Source of the DNA: JBBQBQ01 sp038317685
Lineage (GTDB): Bacteria > Desulfobacterota > Desulfuromonadia > Desulfuromonadales > DDH964
Length of the DNA stretch: 7,125 bases
NCBI GenBank assembly: GCA_038317685.1
Contig: JBBQBQ010000188.1
Coordinates: 1 to 7,125, forward strand
Direction: 5' to 3'
Shown here: one piece after another, positions 5,400 to 7,125 of the stretch
Position numbering within the stretch: position 1 is the first letter of the stretch
Layout: the number at the start of each line of letters is the position of its first letter
Made by a program: the position numbers and the translations under genes
The notes under the pieces: generated by a model
Database searches by the model: none
What the model saw: the letters and a program-made list of their open reading frames with translations, nothing else
Told to the model about the DNA's origin: nothing

Positions 5400-7125
5400 A
5401 TGGAATCACAGCCACAAGTGACGGAACAGATACTGGTCGTCGATGACGATGCCCTCATGCGCACCCTGATGCGCGAGGTCCTGGACCCGGCCGGTTATAC
5501 CACCGTCGAAGCTGCCAGCGGCGAGGAGGCGCTCGGCATCCTGAGGAGCCGGGAAGTCTCCGCGGTTCTGCTCGATGTCAATATGCCGGGGATCGACGGT
5601 TTTGAAACCTGCTGGGCGATTCGTCAATTGCCGGGCTACCGGCACATCCCGATCCTGATGGTGACGAGCAACGACCAGGAGGAGGTGATCCACCGGACCT
5701 TCGAGGTGGGAGCCACCGATTTCGTCGCCAAACCGGTGAACAATGTTGTTCTCGGCTATCGGGTCCGTTACATGCTCCGCGCCGCCGAGGCCGCCGGGGA
5801 ACTGCGAAAGCACCAGGAGCGACTGGTTCTGGCCCAGCAAATCGCCGGTCTCGGCTACTGGGAGTGGGATCTGCCGCACGATCTCTGGAGCTGTTCGGCG
5901 GAGGGCCTGAAACTGCTGCGACTGGAGGGCGCCGAGTTCGCCGCCGAGGGGCTGCCCCGCCTGCTGCGGACAGTGCATCCCGAGGAGCGGGAGGCGGTGG
6001 CAACGGCCCTGAACCGGAGCCTTGCGGGGGAACATGAATTCAACCTGGAGCACCGGATTGTCTGGCCTGACGGACAGGTCCGGCACATTCACAGCCAGGC
6101 CCAGGTGGTGCGGGACAACGAAGGCCGGCCGATCCAGGTGACCGGCACCCTCCACGATGTGACCGATCGCCTGCAGACCGAAGCCAAGCTGCGGGAGCAC
6201 CAGGAGCGGCTCAACTACCTGGCCTATCACGACGCCTTGACCGGCCTTCCCAACCGTGGGCTTTTTCACGACCGTTTCGAGCATGCCATCGCCAAAGCGC
6301 GGCGCTCACGCAAACAGGTGGCGATTCTCTTCCTCGACCTCGACCAATTTAAAAAGATCAATGACTCCCTCGGTCACGAGGTCGGGGATCAACTGCTGCG
6401 CGAAGTGGCCGACCGGTTGCGGGGCTGTGCCCGGGAGGGGGACACCCTCGCCCGACTCGGAGGAGACGAGTTCGTCTTTCTCCTCGAAGAGGTGGAGCAG
6501 GTGAACGCCGCCAGTGCCGCGGCCAAGAAGATCATCACCCAGCTCACCAGCACCTTTCAGGTCGGCGGCTTCGAGCTCTTCACCACCGCCAGTATCGGCA
6601 TCGCCCTCTTCCCCGACAACGGCGGGAATGTGGAAGAGCTGATGAAGTGCGCCGATGTCGCCATGTACCGGGCCAAGGAGCGGGGCCGAAACAATTTCCA
6701 GTTCTTTACCGCGGATATGAATGCCCGGACCCGGGACCTGCTGATGCTTGAGCAGGGGCTCCGCCAGGCGCTGGCAAAACAGGAGCTGGAAATCTATTAT
6801 CAACCGCAGCTGGACATGCTGACCGGCCAGTTCATCGGCACCGAGGCGCTGCTGCGCTGGAACCATCCCCAGCGGGGATTCCTCCTGCCGGCGGAGTTCC
6901 TGCCGCTGGCCGAGGAGACCGGACTGATCCTGGCGATGAGCGAGTGGGTGCTCAATTCCGCCTGCCTCCAGAATAAGGCCTGGCAGGATGCCGGGTTTCA
7001 GCCGCTGCCGGTGGCCGTCAACATCACTCCGCGGATGTTCCAGCAGCCGGTGCTGGTGCGGATGGTCGGCAAGGCCTTGACGCTCTCCGGCCTGGAGGCC
7101 AGATTTCTGGAACTGGAGGTCACCG
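5400..7125 (+). CDS. Response regulator REC-PAS-GGDEF-EAL, c-di-GMP cyclase/phosphodiesterase, 5' part
   Basis: The frame runs off the window end; 575 residues are visible. The receiver domain (about 10-125) has acidic residues Asp15-Asp16-Asp17, phosphoacceptor Asp59 in LLDVNMPG, Thr89 and Lys111, all in place. A PAS domain with PAC tail follows (about 142-257: GYWEWDL, then RIVWPDGQVRHIHS and TGTLHDVTD). The GGDEF domain (about 271-435) begins DALTGLPNR, has the intact active site GGDEF (353-357) and an intact inhibitory RxxD site (Arg344, Asp347). The EAL domain starts near 445; Glu481-Ala-Leu opens TEALLRW, and NITPRMF follows at the second conserved block; the catalytic remainder lies outside. 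It would make and/or break c-di-GMP under control of a sensor kinase and a PAS ligand. ATG 5400 is chosen with AAGGG nine bases upstream; GTG 5418 is an alternative. No kinase gene is visible in the window. Confidence 0.93.
   Translation, partial: MESQPQVTEQILVVDDDALMRTLMREVLDPAGYTTVEAASGEEALGILRSREVSAVLLDVNMPGIDGFETCWAIRQLPGYRHIPILMVTSNDQEEVIHRTFEVGATDFVAKPVNNVVLGYRVRYMLRAAEAAGELRKHQERLVLAQQIAGLGYWEWDLPHDLWSCSAEGLKLLRLEGAEFAAEGLPRLLRTVHPEEREAVATALNRSLAGEHEFNLEHRIVWPDGQVRHIHSQAQVVRDNEGRPIQVTGTLHDVTDRLQTEAKLREHQERLNYLAYHDALTGLPNRGLFHDRFEHAIAKARRSRKQVAILFLDLDQFKKINDSLGHEVGDQLLREVADRLRGCAREGDTLARLGGDEFVFLLEEVEQVNAASAAAKKIITQLTSTFQVGGFELFTTASIGIALFPDNGGNVEELMKCADVAMYRAKERGRNNFQFFTADMNARTRDLLMLEQGLRQALAKQELEIYYQPQLDMLTGQFIGTEALLRWNHPQRGFLLPAEFLPLAEETGLILAMSEWVLNSACLQNKAWQDAGFQPLPVAVNITPRMFQQPVLVRMVGKALTLSGLEARFLELEVT

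Noticed and set aside
5406..6284. 292-codon - strand frame opposite the response regulator
   Set aside because: The + strand frame has intact REC and PAS motifs; the antisense frame shows none.

Overview
The window is a GC-rich housekeeping segment. It looks like a deltaproteobacterium of the Desulfuromonadales (Geobacter/Desulfuromonas/Pelobacter type). That placement is inference: it rests on a group 1 sigma factor followed by a tRNA, a Nif3-like protein, a coiled-coil/zinc-ribbon protein and a class A RNase P RNA, plus a large modular c-di-GMP regulator. No phage, transposon, CRISPR or plasmid genes are visible.

Layout, all on the + strand: the 3' part of rpoD (1-974); a promoter (999-1027) driving a CAU-anticodon tRNA (1042-1117) closed by a strong intrinsic terminator (1174-1212); a Nif3/YqfO-type dinuclear-metal protein (1228-2355); a CT398-like coiled-coil zinc-ribbon protein (2404-3114); the RNase P RNA gene rnpB (about 3135-3537) with its own intrinsic terminator (3545-3584); a short YkgJ-type cysteine-cluster protein (3606-4160); a LOG-family protein with N- and C-terminal extensions (4237-5265); and the 5' part of a REC-PAS-GGDEF-EAL response regulator (5400 to beyond the window end).

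Functionally the left two thirds serve the core expression machinery: sigma factor, tRNA and RNase P. The nif3 and zinc-ribbon genes are close together and probably cotranscribed into or alongside rnpB. The right third moves to nucleotide metabolism/signalling: a probable nucleotide-5'-monophosphate phosphoribohydrolase and a c-di-GMP synthesis/degradation regulator. These last two are separated by a 134-base gap and need not be linked in function.

I see no convincing new multi-gene system. The most interesting signals are small: a palindrome in the P12 hairpin of the RNase P RNA that reads, on the opposite strand, as a peptide string typical of a widespread miniature repeat; a CAU tRNA whose acceptor stem looks more like tRNA-Ile2 than elongator tRNA-Met; and a terminator placed only 15 bases before the nif3-like start.
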